Of a DNA stretch of 64,000 bases, positions 54,524 through 64,000 are shown one piece after another. Numbering within the stretch: the first letter of the stretch is position 1; every line of letters begins with the position of its first letter. The notes beneath the pieces were generated by a model, which searched no databases, was not told where the DNA came from, and was given only the letters and a program-made list of their open reading frames with translations. This DNA comes from Neophaeococcomyces mojaviensis. Lineage: Eukaryota; Ascomycota; Eurotiomycetes; Chaetothyriales. The position numbers and the translations under genes are program-made. Location of the stretch: NCBI GenBank assembly GCA_030247915.1, contig JAPDRQ010000044.1, positions 99,033 to 163,032 of the forward strand, read 5' to 3'.

Positions 54524-57132
54524 ATGACTGGCACAGACTTCAGAGTGATTATTGTGGGCGGCGGAGTTTCTGGCCTGACACTCGCCAACGCTCTTGAAAG
54601 AGCTGACATTGATTACGTACTCCTCGAAAGCAGAGAAGAAATAGCACCTTTTGTTGGAGCTTCGATTGCTATATCTGCAAATGGCGGAAGAGTGCTTGAC
54701 CAACTCGGATGCTATGAGACAATCCTGGAACAGACGGTACCCATGGATTTGATCCAGACTTGGAGCAACGGACGTATGATTGGGAAGACTGATGGCCTTG
54801 TTCTCAATCGCATCCGGTAAGTCTACTTTGTCACTCCAACAAGCTCTTTGTAATGGAATCCACAGGGCTGGTTACCCGTTCTCGTTCATGGATCGTCATT
54901 TTCTTCTCCAGACTCTCTTTAATCGCATCTTGGACAAGAGCAAGATCCTGCTCGCGAAACGTGTGTCACGAATCGATCACTCTCGTGATTTTGTGTCTGT
55001 GCAATGCAGGGACGGTGCCACGTACACTGGTGATGTCGTAGTGGGCGCAGATGGCGTTCACAGCATCGTTCGCAACGAGATGTGGAGGCACATGAGTATT
55101 GCAGACCCGGCGAGCTTGAAGAAGAACGAAAGGACTCGTGAGTTTGGGCTACCCGTCAATCCAGCAATGCTAAACAAGTACAGTGATGTATGCTGATTAC
55201 GCCTGCATGTACGGAGTGTCGAAACCGACCAAAAATATGGCGGCAGGATCCTTCGACCGGGTCGTTGGCAAAGACCTCTCCTTTTTGCACAGCGTGGATA
55301 AGTCGGGGCGAGTCTTCTGGTTCGTCTTTGAGAAGCTGGACAAAAGATACCATGTCCCCAATGTCCCGAAGTTCACCAAAGAGGACGGCGAAGCTTTGGG
55401 ACAGCGTTGTCTCTCAAAGCAAATGACAGACTCGGTTACCTTCGAGGATTTGTGGAACAACAGAATATCGAGTACCCTGGTGGCTCTTGAGGAGGCATGG
55501 TACGACAACTGGACATGGGGGCGTTTTGCTTGCATAGGTGACTCAATCCACAAGGTATGAAGGAGCTTCACCTGTTTCGGTGATTCGCAGAAGCTGACAA
55601 AGGATTCGCAGTGGACGCCTAATATCGGACAAGGGGGTAACAATGCAATCGAAAGTTCAGCGGCGATCGCCAACGTCATATACGACCTCGCTATCAAGAA
55701 GTCCGGCCCTAAGCGACCCTCCTATCATGATGTACAAAAGGGTCTTGAATCCTTTCACCAACGCCGCAAGGCAAGAGCTCAGGCTACTTTCACCGTCGCG
55801 AATCTCATGACTAGGCTTGAAGCGCTGAAAGGTGCTGTTGAGAGCCTCTTGACATTGCATATCCTTCCAGCCACCGGCGAGTGGTCGATTAACCAAATCG
55901 CAAACAGCATTATCGGGTCCGAGAAGCTCAACTTCCTTCCTGATACGGAAAGATCATTCGAGGCAACAATGGCATACAACCAGAACTATGGCACTGGTTA
56001 TGAACCAAGCATGCTCAAGCGGGCTCTCGTCGCTCTACCTTTCCTACCGATGGTATACCTCTTCCACGTTTTACTGGGGGGTATTCTCTCATTGCCGGGA
56101 TTTGTATCTCAGCTTGGGAAGGCCCTGGAAACTCATCAGATCAACCATTCCGGCGGTCAGACTTGGCAGATCCCGAGGCTTCCAGAACCCCTTCCACTTC
56201 TCAACGCTGTCTTCGCTCCTACGCTGTTTGGTATCGACCCTGGTGCGAGGCTGCAATCCCTAACATTCCTCGTTGATCTGTCACCACTATACCTGCTCTT
56301 CATCCTCGAGAGCCATCGTCGCGCCAACGTAATGAAACTCATTTCTTTCCCTGCCTTGTTCGGCATCGCGTTCCAGATGCGCGGCATTGGCGTCGTCGGT
56401 CCTCTGTTCTTCTTCCTGCACTACGTCCAGAGTCCACTGGCAGACTACACGGCGCTCGACTGGCGTCTAGTCAATGTGGCAGCAGCTCGAACAGCCCTCA
56501 TTTCTCTGCTCTTGGTCTTCACATTCCCGACAATCGCGATGTACTGCTGGCCCGATCCTAACCTGCGAATGCCCTTCAACGCAGTGTTCCAAGTGTTCCC
56601 AATCACGATGTCTATCGTCCACTACATCTTCTCCAAGACGCTCGTCAAAGACACAACGCTCCAAGACCGTCTGCACAACGTCACAGCTGACCTACCATCG
56701 ATCCGCTTCGCAGTCAAGACCCTTTCTCTCATCTCGGCACTTACTTTCAACTACGTCCGCTTCACGTCGAAAGATTCGTTGGCATCGGTATTCCTGCCTA
56801 ACTGGAGCTCTGTTGCCTCCCTTCTGACATCGACACCTCAAGACCAGAACCTCACTTCTGGCATCAAGCTGTTCATGCAGCTGGATGAGATCTCCTGCTT
56901 CGTTTCTGCTTTCGCCTGGATCGCTCTTCTGATCAAAGACATGAAAGATGTCGAGATGACGGACACCAGCTGGGCGAAGATGGTTGGGAGTGCCATATTA
57001 GGGTCATTTGTGGCTGGACCAGGCGCGGTGGTGGCTATGGCTTGGTTGTGGAGGGAGGAGATCTTGGCCACTAAGAGGGCCAAGGGGGCGGTAGTGGGAT
57101 CGACGGGTACTTTGAAGTCTCAAAAATCTTGA
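54524..57132 (+). CDS. PaxM-type FAD monooxygenase fused to a multi-pass membrane domain
   Basis: Four exons: 54524-54816, 54866-55137, 55184-55554 and 55612-57132. The GT-AG introns are 49, 46 and 57 nt. The product is 818 residues. The N-terminal 430 residues form a group A flavin monooxygenase: dinucleotide site VIIVGGGVSGLTLANALE (12-17), RAGYPFSFMDRHFLLQTLF, GADGVHSIVRNEMW, and the FAD ribityl motif CIGDSIHKWTPNIGQGGNNAIE. This is the set seen in PaxM-like epoxidases of indole-diterpene and meroterpenoid pathways. From about 445 to 800 there are roughly eight hydrophobic segments of unknown function. It is one uninterrupted exon from GDSIHK onward, so the fusion is not a splice guess. 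The enzyme probably oxidises a prenylated or polyketide substrate at a membrane. Confidence 0.88.
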
Positions 57133-58258
57133 AGCAAGGGTGACGAGGAGTATGGTAGAAATGAGAGCGACTGCTTCCAGCGCTAAGTTTATCTCGGAAA
57201 CTCTGCTATGCCTACGAGCCAGTCAACTCAGCCCCTGCTTGAGTGCTATTTCCGAACTCGTTGTGGATGGCGGCCAAATCTGCTGCCGATACCCAAAGTC
57301 GGATTTGCACGTTAAAGTATATGCACGTTTCTCTTGTTGGAACAGTTTTCGACTGGATTTCTAATGATTTACACCATTTATAAGCTACTTTGAAAGATTG
57401 CGAAGGTATGCGAAGTACTTCTGCAGGAGAATCTAGACATAAGGATGAAATGGGTGCCCGAACCGGTGGTCCTGGTCGCTGCTTTTCCTCTCCCCTAGCA
57501 CCCGCAATTCCCCCATCCAGCAACACCTATAGCAATACCTAGGCTTTTCTAGCGCTGACCTAGATAGCGGCGGATTAGCATTCTGTTCTGTGGAAGTCAA
57601 GCACGTCTGCGACGTTATAAGCAGTCTGTTGATGATTAAGGTGCTCGGCGCAGAAACTGTTACAGATAAACCACCTAAAGGCTGAGATACGACTAGAAAT
57701 GCCGAAAAACGTAGTCACGAGATGTGGCCATAGCTTTTGCTCAGATTGTCTCACAGCATGGTTCATTCTGCCTAGAATGACGATTTTGATGAAGATGGTC
57801 GTGTCGTGATCGAGTCCTAGACGTCCTGTTGCCTGATATATTGAAATTCATCATGGAGCTATTACCTCCTCATTTTCGTACTGCCGTAGCCCAGGGGTAT
57901 GGAGGTCTTATACGCCTGCCCTGCGGTTCGTCTGCTACAGCGAGATAGCCTCCAGAGCCCCCTGTTACCAGGGTATATTAGAAGATTCGTGACTGCGCAC
58001 AGCGAATTCAGCCTCACGAAAGGACCAGTAAAGAATTAGCAAAGTTAGAGGGTTACTGCATGCTCGTTCGTACTGTCTCCATCCTATCTTATCCTATCCT
58101 CTGGGCTGTCACGAGAACCTGGGTTTGTTTGTGTGAGAAAAATAGTTCTGAAGGTGGATTTTGCGCTTCCTGAAAATCTTTTGCCATTATGAAAAGACTG
58201 GCCCTTGATCTTCGGCGCCACACTTGTCGACTACACTCCAAACGTCTGCGGCCCTGTA
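57133..58258. other. Convergent 3' region
   Basis: 1.1 kb between the monooxygenase (plus) and the DUF4291 gene (minus). Short open frames only. No repeat or domain was identified. Confidence 0.45.
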
Positions 58259-58903
58259 TCAACCACCAGTAATCCCAACTACCTTAGCGACTTCTTCAGG
58301 CAGCACATAAATCTTCTCCTCAGGTATCAATCCCATCTTCACCAAGTCCTTCTCACTGAGACTAGTCTTGTTTTCCCTACTGTCGTCCAATACTCTCTTC
58401 AACTCCCTCGCCCTCCAGGTAACATCCTCGATCCCCACAATACCCTCATCCAACCAATCTTGGTTCCTCATTGCCGGAATCCCAATCTGTATGCTCCTCA
58501 CGCCTGGAGCCCCACTTCCCCGAACGCCCTTCGTACCCTCATCCAATCTCCCAATCCTAACATTCCGTTCTGGATCCCACTGAACACTCACCGTCATCTC
58601 ATCCCTTTTCACATCCTTAGCGTTAGTCAACACAGCAGCCATAAGCAACTTCTCGAAGAACGACCGTTTGATTTTCAGAGCGAGGATGTTGGATTGGTTA
58701 GCATCTTTGTAGCTATAGCCGCTGCGATACATCATCCAGTTCCAGGAAGGCTTGATCCAGGTGCGCCGAGTGAGGAATAATGGTGATGCACTTAGGCGCT
58801 GCTGCTGGACGGCTGCGTTGGCGATCGACTCATTGTAGGCTTGATACACCGTTATGGTTTCGTCGTCATAAACCGCTCGGATCTGGCGATGTTGCTCTGC
58901 CAT
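58259..58903 (-). CDS. DUF4291 family protein
   Basis: 214 residues, close to the usual family length, in one exon. It matches the DUF4291 pattern throughout: RQIRAVYDDETITVYQAYN at the start, TWIKPSWNWMMYRSGYS in the middle, VQWDPERNVRIGRL, then RSIQIGI. The family is widespread in bacteria and fungi and its biochemical role is not known to me. No signal peptide or membrane helix. The gene is divergent from TAH18 across about 0.5 kb. Confidence 0.9.
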   Translation of the reverse strand: MAEQHRQIRAVYDDETITVYQAYNESIANAAVQQQRLSASPLFLTRRTWIKPSWNWMMYRSGYSYKDANQSNILALKIKRSFFEKLLMAAVLTNAKDVKRDEMTVSVQWDPERNVRIGRLDEGTKGVRGSGAPGVRSIQIGIPAMRNQDWLDEGIVGIEDVTWRARELKRVLDDSRENKTSLSEKDLVKMGLIPEEKIYVLPEEVAKVVGITGG

Positions 58904-59435
58904 TTTGATTGTCTATCTGTTGATTTAGTGGATGTTATACTCTTGTGCGGTCAGACCGGACAGTATTGGATTCAACTCCGTAATTAGTAGGATGTGACGG
59001 AGATTGATCATTCCTATTGTTACGAACGAATTCAATACATATCTAAGCAACTCATACAGTCATATGTGTACCACAGGTGAGTCACGCCCAGCAACCTAGC
59101 TTGAACGAGGCGCTGGGCAGTGCAAGAATACGAACCGGTCTGCTATTCTCGAAACGGTGTGAGATATTGAGACACGGCGAAGGGACATGCTAAAGATGAT
59201 CATAGCACTAATGGACGTCAGAAGAAGCATTTGGACGTCAAGGACTTCCAGGAAAGGGAAAAAGGGCACGATATGGTCGAGCTCTTGGACAAAAACAAAT
59301 TGTGTAATTGTGCTATATGCTGCACCGTAGTGGTGGAGGAGCAGAAAGTGTTCTTGGGCTTGCCGAGCCAAGACGTGTCTTCAAGCCGCAATTTCAAGCA
59401 ATTCCCACCATCTTTTCTGCCATCTCGCTTCTACC
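58904..59435. other. Divergent promoter region
   Basis: Between the DUF4291 gene and TAH18. No feature beyond presumed promoters. Confidence 0.5.
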
Positions 59436-61307
59436 ATGCAACAGCCTCTCGAGCATGGCCATAGTAATAGGTCCGCCATTGTATTATATGGTACAGAAAG
59501 CGGAAACTCTCAAGATATAGCCTATGAGCTAAGCCAATGTCTCGAAAGACTTCATTTCGCCACTGTCATCCGTGAACCCAACAACACTGCTTTGCGAGGT
59601 CTCTTACAATATGACTTGGTCATCTTTGTCATCTCGACTACCGGACAAGGAGAGTTTCCTTCTAACGCACGCAAGTTCTGGCGCAATCTTCTACGTAATA
59701 AGCTAGGCAGCACCTCACTTCAAGGTGTCAAATATGGCCTTGTAGGCTTATGCGACAGCTCGTATCCCAAATTCAACCTTGCTGCCCGCAGACTACACAA
59801 GCGTTTGCAGCAACTTGGAGCAAGCCCATTGCTTCCACCATGCGAAGCTGACGAGCAAGGCGAAGAAGGTACGGAAGGCGCATTTCTGGCTTGGCTGCCA
59901 CTGTTCCAAGAGCGAGCCCTTGCTCAGTACCCTCTTGGCAACGGCAGAGCGCCAATTCCTGCTAACGAACGCTTGCCAAGTGTGTGGGCTTTGATCGAGT
60001 CGAATGATGCTGTGTTTGTCAACGGTAATGCTCCTCACATCATCCGAGAGCCCACCTCTGCCGTGACGGCGGTTGCTTCCCCTGAGGTGTCTTTTTCTGT
60101 GACACTCGAGCAGAATGACAGGGTGACTCCACCTGAACACTGGCAGGACGTACGATGCCTCAAGCTTCATGCTGATAGTCCCGTTGACTATATGCCTGGC
60201 GATGCACTCGCTATTCGTCCCCAGAATCTGCCGGAAGATGTCGATCAGCTGATCAAGTTGCAGGGGTGGCAGGAGGTCGCGGATCAGGCTCTTAAGTTGA
60301 AGAACAACTCAATTGTGCCGAATATGCACCAAACTTTTGACACGATACTTCCAGCTGACCAGGAATTCTCACTTCGACTACTCTTGACCGAATACCTCGA
60401 CATCAATGCCATCCCTAGACGATCCTTCTTCTCCAAGATCGCCCACTTTACTGACGACGAAATGCAGAAAGAGCGCGCTCTGGAGTTCACAGACCCTCAG
60501 TATTTAGATGAATACTTTGACTATGCTACACGACCTCGTCGTAGCATCCTGGAAGTCCTGCAAGAATTCCACACCGTGAAGCTACCCTGGCAGGAAGCAA
60601 TCAACATATTCCCAATCATGCGACCTAGACAATTCAGTATTGCTAGTGGTGGAGTATTAAAGGAGAATGGATATACGTTCGAGCTTCTAATTGCTATAGT
60701 CAAGTACAGAACGGTCATCAAACGCATCCGTGAAGGTGTATGCACGAGATACCTCGCAAGGTTGCCTGTCGGAACAAAGTTAAATGTGGTCTTGCACACA
60801 GAAGGTAGGTTCCATACCCAGGTCTCAGCTCTTAATAGGCCACATCTACTGATCGGTGGCGGAACTGGCATTGCACCTTTAAGGAGCATCATCTACGAAA
60901 AACAAAGAATACCCAGGCGACAGGCAAAGTCGGTTCTTTTCTTTGGTTGCAGAAATGTGCAGTCTGATTACTTCTTCAGAACCGAATGGTCTCAGCTGAC
61001 AGCAGTATTGCCTAATGGTGAAGAACCTACACTATGCGTCATCTCAGCTTTTTCGAGAGACCAGACATCGAAAGTTTATGTCCAAGACCGAATCAAAGAG
61101 CATGCTGAGCTTGTTCGAGGCCTGCTACAGAACCCTGACACGGTCATCATTGTTTGCGGTTCCTCTGGAGCCATGCCGAAAGCAGTCAGACAAGCTCTGA
61201 AGGACATCCTTGCAAATGGATCGAACCCCAGCTTTGATGAAGGTCAAGCGGAGGAAACCCTTGTCGATCTCGAGAAAAGCAACAGATACAAGCAAGAAAC
61301 ATGGTGA
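59436..61307 (+). CDS. TAH18: NADPH-dependent diflavin oxidoreductase
   Basis: 623 residues in one exon, the same length as yeast Tah18. It passes electrons from NADPH through FAD and FMN to Dre2, an early step of cytosolic iron-sulfur protein assembly. Domains: flavodoxin-like FMN domain (GTESGNSQDIAYELSQ near 19, STTGQGEFPSNARKFW near 67); connecting FAD domain with RPRQFSIASGG near 395; NADPH domain with LIGGGTGIAPLRS near 472 and FFGCRNVQSDYFF. The C-terminus ends ETLVDLEKSNRYKQETW, as in the family. The start MQQPLEHG is the first ATG before the FMN domain. Confidence 0.96.
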   Translation: MQQPLEHGHSNRSAIVLYGTESGNSQDIAYELSQCLERLHFATVIREPNNTALRGLLQYDLVIFVISTTGQGEFPSNARKFWRNLLRNKLGSTSLQGVKYGLVGLCDSSYPKFNLAARRLHKRLQQLGASPLLPPCEADEQGEEGTEGAFLAWLPLFQERALAQYPLGNGRAPIPANERLPSVWALIESNDAVFVNGNAPHIIREPTSAVTAVASPEVSFSVTLEQNDRVTPPEHWQDVRCLKLHADSPVDYMPGDALAIRPQNLPEDVDQLIKLQGWQEVADQALKLKNNSIVPNMHQTFDTILPADQEFSLRLLLTEYLDINAIPRRSFFSKIAHFTDDEMQKERALEFTDPQYLDEYFDYATRPRRSILEVLQEFHTVKLPWQEAINIFPIMRPRQFSIASGGVLKENGYTFELLIAIVKYRTVIKRIREGVCTRYLARLPVGTKLNVVLHTEGRFHTQVSALNRPHLLIGGGTGIAPLRSIIYEKQRIPRRQAKSVLFFGCRNVQSDYFFRTEWSQLTAVLPNGEEPTLCVISAFSRDQTSKVYVQDRIKEHAELVRGLLQNPDTVIIVCGSSGAMPKAVRQALKDILANGSNPSFDEGQAEETLVDLEKSNRYKQETW

Positions 61308-61716
61308 TTTGGTTGTGTTGTTACTGCCTAGACTCTCATGTCCTCAAAATCCTCCACCCTTCCCCGCACGTTTCATTCGTGCTCTGACGAACACTCAATG
61401 AAACTCTGGGGAAATGACTCCACCGTGTTCTGATCTTGAACAGGCGTTCTTCTTCCGACCTATGCTTACCAGTGCTGAAATATCATGGCGCCACTTCGTC
61501 GGTGTGATTGGTTTGATGATAATGAGCTGTTCTTCAGGTATTGGTCTCCATGTTTACTCACTACTAAGAGACTTGATCTCGATTTCTTCAACAACCAAGG
61601 CTTAATTGACTTTGCGGAGAAGGTAGTGTATAAAGCATGCTCTCTGGGCCATAAGAGGCTTTGTCGTCCAAATTCGACCAGGAGAGTAAACAAGCAGAAT
61701 ATACATTGATAACATT
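61308..61716. other. Intergenic spacer
   Basis: Tandem spacer between TAH18 and the hydrolase gene. Nothing recognised. Confidence 0.5.
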
Positions 61717-63057
61717 ATGGCTGCTAACAAATCTAGCAATGGAACAGCACACAGCTGGGAGTCGCTTCCGAATGCAATGTCCAAGTCTGTGTCGTCCTTG
61801 AACAAGGTTCTCGACAACGACAAACAATGGCAGGCCTTCGTTGATACCCAGGCAATAATCGAACCAGTTACTATAGGCGTCCAATCTGTAGGAGGTAATG
61901 ACGCGATCCTCGTCAATATCCAACCAGGCGCGAAGACCTCGGTGTCCACCGGCTCAGCAGACGAAGCAAGTTTCACCCTCAGAGCCAACGCAGAGCAGTG
62001 GGAGAAATTCTTCGATGCCGACCCAAAAGCTCCTTACACTAGCTTTGTCGGTCTCCAAGGCATGAATATCGTCCAGGAGGGTGTTGGTGTTCACGGAGAC
62101 CAAACCAGGTTCGCACAGTACGGCCACCTCGCCACACGCATTCTCGAACTCCTTCGAGAGGGATTGCACGGTCCAATGAAGGAATTCGACCAACCAACCC
62201 CAAGCGAAGACCACATAACTGGTAAATACGCGTACGTCGACTGCCCAGTCTGGGGCCGAACAAAGATCTTTTACGAAACCTCCGGCAACGGCCCGCAACA
62301 AATCGTCTTCTGCCACACCGCTGGTTCCGACTCGCGTCAATATCATGGTGTCATGAACAACCCCGAAATGATGAAACGCTGCACTATGATTGCCTTTGAC
62401 CTCCCCGCACATGGCCGCTCCTTTCCAAATGCGAATTATGTACCCGGCAATCATACTAATAATGAAGACGCCTATGTTGGGACTATCGCTGCTGTCATCA
62501 AGACCCTTAAATTGAACAAACCGATTGTCTGTGGTGCTTCAATGGCCGGCCAAGTCTGCGTTGCAGTTGCTATTCGGAATGATGAGGTCGGTAGTGGTGG
62601 CACAATTCCACTTCAAGGCTGCGACTACCTGACTATGGAACGCCAATTCCACGACAAATCCCCTGTCGTCAATCAATCCCTCTTCAACCCGGATTGGATC
62701 TATGGCATGATGGCGCCAAAATCACCCTACGTCAACCGTCAGCTCATCTGGCATATGTACAGTGGCCAAGCCTATGGCATCTTCCATGGTGACCTAGACT
62801 TCTACTTCGGCGGCTTCGATGCACGAGATAGAGTGAACAAGATTGATGTCAAGAAGTGTCCAATCTATTTCCTGACAGGCGAGTATGATTGGAGTACGAC
62901 ACCAGAAATGAGTAAGGCAACAGCGGACAAGATCAAGGGTGCGAATTTTGCGGCGATGAAGGATTTAGGGCATTTCCCTGCAACGGAAAATCCAGGGATT
63001 TTTGTGCCTTATTTGATTAAGGCGATTGAGTGGATTCAGAAGACGAGGGAGGACTAA
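61717..63057 (+). CDS. Alpha/beta hydrolase with an SCP2-like N-terminal region
   Basis: 446 residues in one exon. Residues about 25-165 resemble a sterol-carrier-protein-2 fold (DAILVNIQPG, EASFTLRANAEQWEKFF, then GLQGMNI and a hydrophobic C-terminal helix). The hydrolase domain follows (YVDCPVWGRTKIFYETSG, oxyanion-type QIVFCHTAGSDSRQYHG, IAFDLPAHGRS). The nucleophile elbow CGASMAGQ places Ser near 275; the acid is probably Asp in TGEYDWS near 390 and the His in LGHFPATENP near 419, so the triad is complete. It is likely an esterase or hydrolase of a lipophilic compound; the substrate is unknown. No signal peptide. Confidence 0.82.
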   Translation: MAANKSSNGTAHSWESLPNAMSKSVSSLNKVLDNDKQWQAFVDTQAIIEPVTIGVQSVGGNDAILVNIQPGAKTSVSTGSADEASFTLRANAEQWEKFFDADPKAPYTSFVGLQGMNIVQEGVGVHGDQTRFAQYGHLATRILELLREGLHGPMKEFDQPTPSEDHITGKYAYVDCPVWGRTKIFYETSGNGPQQIVFCHTAGSDSRQYHGVMNNPEMMKRCTMIAFDLPAHGRSFPNANYVPGNHTNNEDAYVGTIAAVIKTLKLNKPIVCGASMAGQVCVAVAIRNDEVGSGGTIPLQGCDYLTMERQFHDKSPVVNQSLFNPDWIYGMMAPKSPYVNRQLIWHMYSGQAYGIFHGDLDFYFGGFDARDRVNKIDVKKCPIYFLTGEYDWSTTPEMSKATADKIKGANFAAMKDLGHFPATENPGIFVPYLIKAIEWIQKTRED

Positions 63058-63448
63058 GTGCACTGAGGCAGGGTGTGTGTAAGAAGCATGCTAATATCAT
63101 AGCGTGAAGCTATTGTTATGTGTTCACAACAAATATCGCGTTAGCTCCAACTTTTTATTCCTTTTACTATCCATTCTTTTTGGGCTTTAGGACTAAATTC
63201 ATCGGTAATGATCAAGTTATGCGCATTGACAAACAACGAAATACGTCGCTGCCTGATTAGCGACTCACTAGGCATGACGAGTGAAGATGTAACAGGGCGT
63301 TCTCTGATGTTACTGTCAAACTTCGTCAGGCGTGGAAGCAGAATATGAGTACTCCAAATTCGCAACAACAATTCAATTACAGCCAGGAATTTACACTTCC
63401 ATCGACTCATTCCGTTCTTTGAGTTAAGCACCGGACTGGGTAGTCAAA
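63058..63448. other. Intergenic spacer
   Basis: Spacer between the hydrolase and the right-edge transporter gene. Only short open frames. Confidence 0.45.
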
Positions 63449-64000
63449 ATGCCTTTGAATTCGCGATCTTCCATTGAGTTGCCAGTTCGCACCTCGAATG
63501 GAGCTGAGTTACTAGAAGGCCCGGCAGAGATGTTTCGCGAAAACGACGAACCCATGGAAACGAATGATATCGTCGTTCAACAACTGAAACCTGCTGACAG
63601 TGGCTTGCCAGCCTGGACGGTGCTCATCGCGGCATTCATTTTCGAGGCTTTGCTATGGGGTAGGGACATCCTGATCTTCTGCCTTCGTGCCCCAGATCCC
63701 TCCCACAGTGTGTTGACAAATTGATTCGCCACAGGCTTTCCAACTTCCTTTGGTGTTTTTCAGAACTATTATTCAGGACTACCACAGTTCAGAGGCTCGA
63801 ATATCTCTATCATAGGCACGATGGCACAAGGATTGTATTACCTAGGGGCTCCGTTCTCTGCTCTGGCTGCAAGACGCTTTCCAAAACATCACAAGCTTCA
63901 GATATCCTCTGCGCGGACAACTTGTGAATCTTAGCTCAAAGCCTAAATATGCACGCTAGTAGTTCACTACCCATTGTTCAACTTCCATTTGCTGGTCCTC
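63449..64000 (+). CDS. Monocarboxylate-transporter-like MFS protein, 5' part (runs off right edge)
   Basis: Exon 1 is 63449-63659. An intron of 75 nt (63660-63734, acceptor GCCACAG) links LPAWTVLIAAFIFEALLWG to FPTSFGVFQNYYSGLPQFRG, the hallmark first-helix region of fungal monocarboxylate-porter homologues (MCH/MCT group). The second exon continues NISIIGTMAQGLYYLGAPFSALAARRFPKHHKLQ; its end is uncertain, with a stop at about 63925 unless spliced near GTGAAT at about 63919. The N-terminal 45 residues are polar. The rest of the gene lies outside the window. Substrate unknown. Confidence 0.75.

Noticed and set aside
57575..57766. 63-codon minus-strand open frame as a transposon fragment
   Set aside because: No transposase motif, terminal repeat or second copy could be seen.
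54524..64000. A secondary-metabolite gene cluster at the right end
   Set aside because: No polyketide synthase, peptide synthetase, prenyltransferase or pathway regulator is visible, and the intervening TAH18 and DUF4291 genes are not pathway genes.

Overview
The window is nuclear DNA of a filamentous ascomycete (Pezizomycotina). Genes are single-copy and lie on both strands. The introns I could define are short (47 to 127 nt, plus one of 198 nt in a 3' UTR), with GTRAGT-type donors and CTRAY-type branch sites. Gene content points the same way: tuberin (TSC2, absent from budding yeast), a RID/Masc1-type cytosine methyltransferase, PaxM-type FAD monooxygenase, But2-domain and DUF2235 proteins. 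An AT/TpA-rich patch looks like DNA mutated by RIP. I cannot name the genus, and I saw no convincing tRNA, rRNA, intact transposon or CRISPR.

Layout, left to right. 0-1 kb: 5' part of a secreted protein running off the left edge. 2.2-4.1 kb: eRF1 with an unusual in-frame 3' extension. 4.8-5.3 kb: AT-rich patch. 5.6-7.7 kb: AVT1-like vacuolar amino acid transporter. 10-12.4 kb: ACT-domain protein and Dal5-type permease. 14-17.7 kb: mitochondrial release-factor-like protein and CSE1 exportin. 18.6-25.8 kb: TSC2 and GYP7-like Rab GAP. 26.6-32.2 kb: DUF2235 hydrolase, But2 protein, ADE4. 33.5-35.9 kb: RID-like methyltransferase. 36.6-43.4 kb: a 73-residue protein, LAS17/WASP, MRS2/LPE10 magnesium channel, class III aminotransferase. 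44.7-50.6 kb: small coiled-coil protein, ATG3, MFS transporter, cyclin-fold protein. 51.7-57.1 kb: more accessory, with an SRPK-like kinase, degraded ORFs and an FAD monooxygenase fused to a membrane domain. 58.3-64 kb: DUF4291 protein, TAH18, alpha/beta hydrolase and the start of a monocarboxylate-type MFS transporter at the right edge.

Most genes are unrelated housekeeping genes rather than an operon-like set. Links exist: eRF1 and the mitochondrial RF-like protein both act in termination or ribosome rescue; TSC2, AVT1 and ATG3 all belong to nutrient/TOR/autophagy biology; the RID-like gene and the AT-rich patch fit an organism that has, or had, RIP.

The most interesting signal is at eRF1. 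Its TGA stop is followed by CAA and then 106 in-frame sense codons up to a canonical intron donor in the 3' UTR. This layout matches the autoregulatory readthrough plus nonsense-mediated-decay circuit described for eRF1 in plants and, as I recall, Neurospora. Other points of note are the monooxygenase-membrane fusion, a reading-frame break inside the proline-rich part of LAS17, and the methyltransferase's atypical motif VI and GC-rich last exon.
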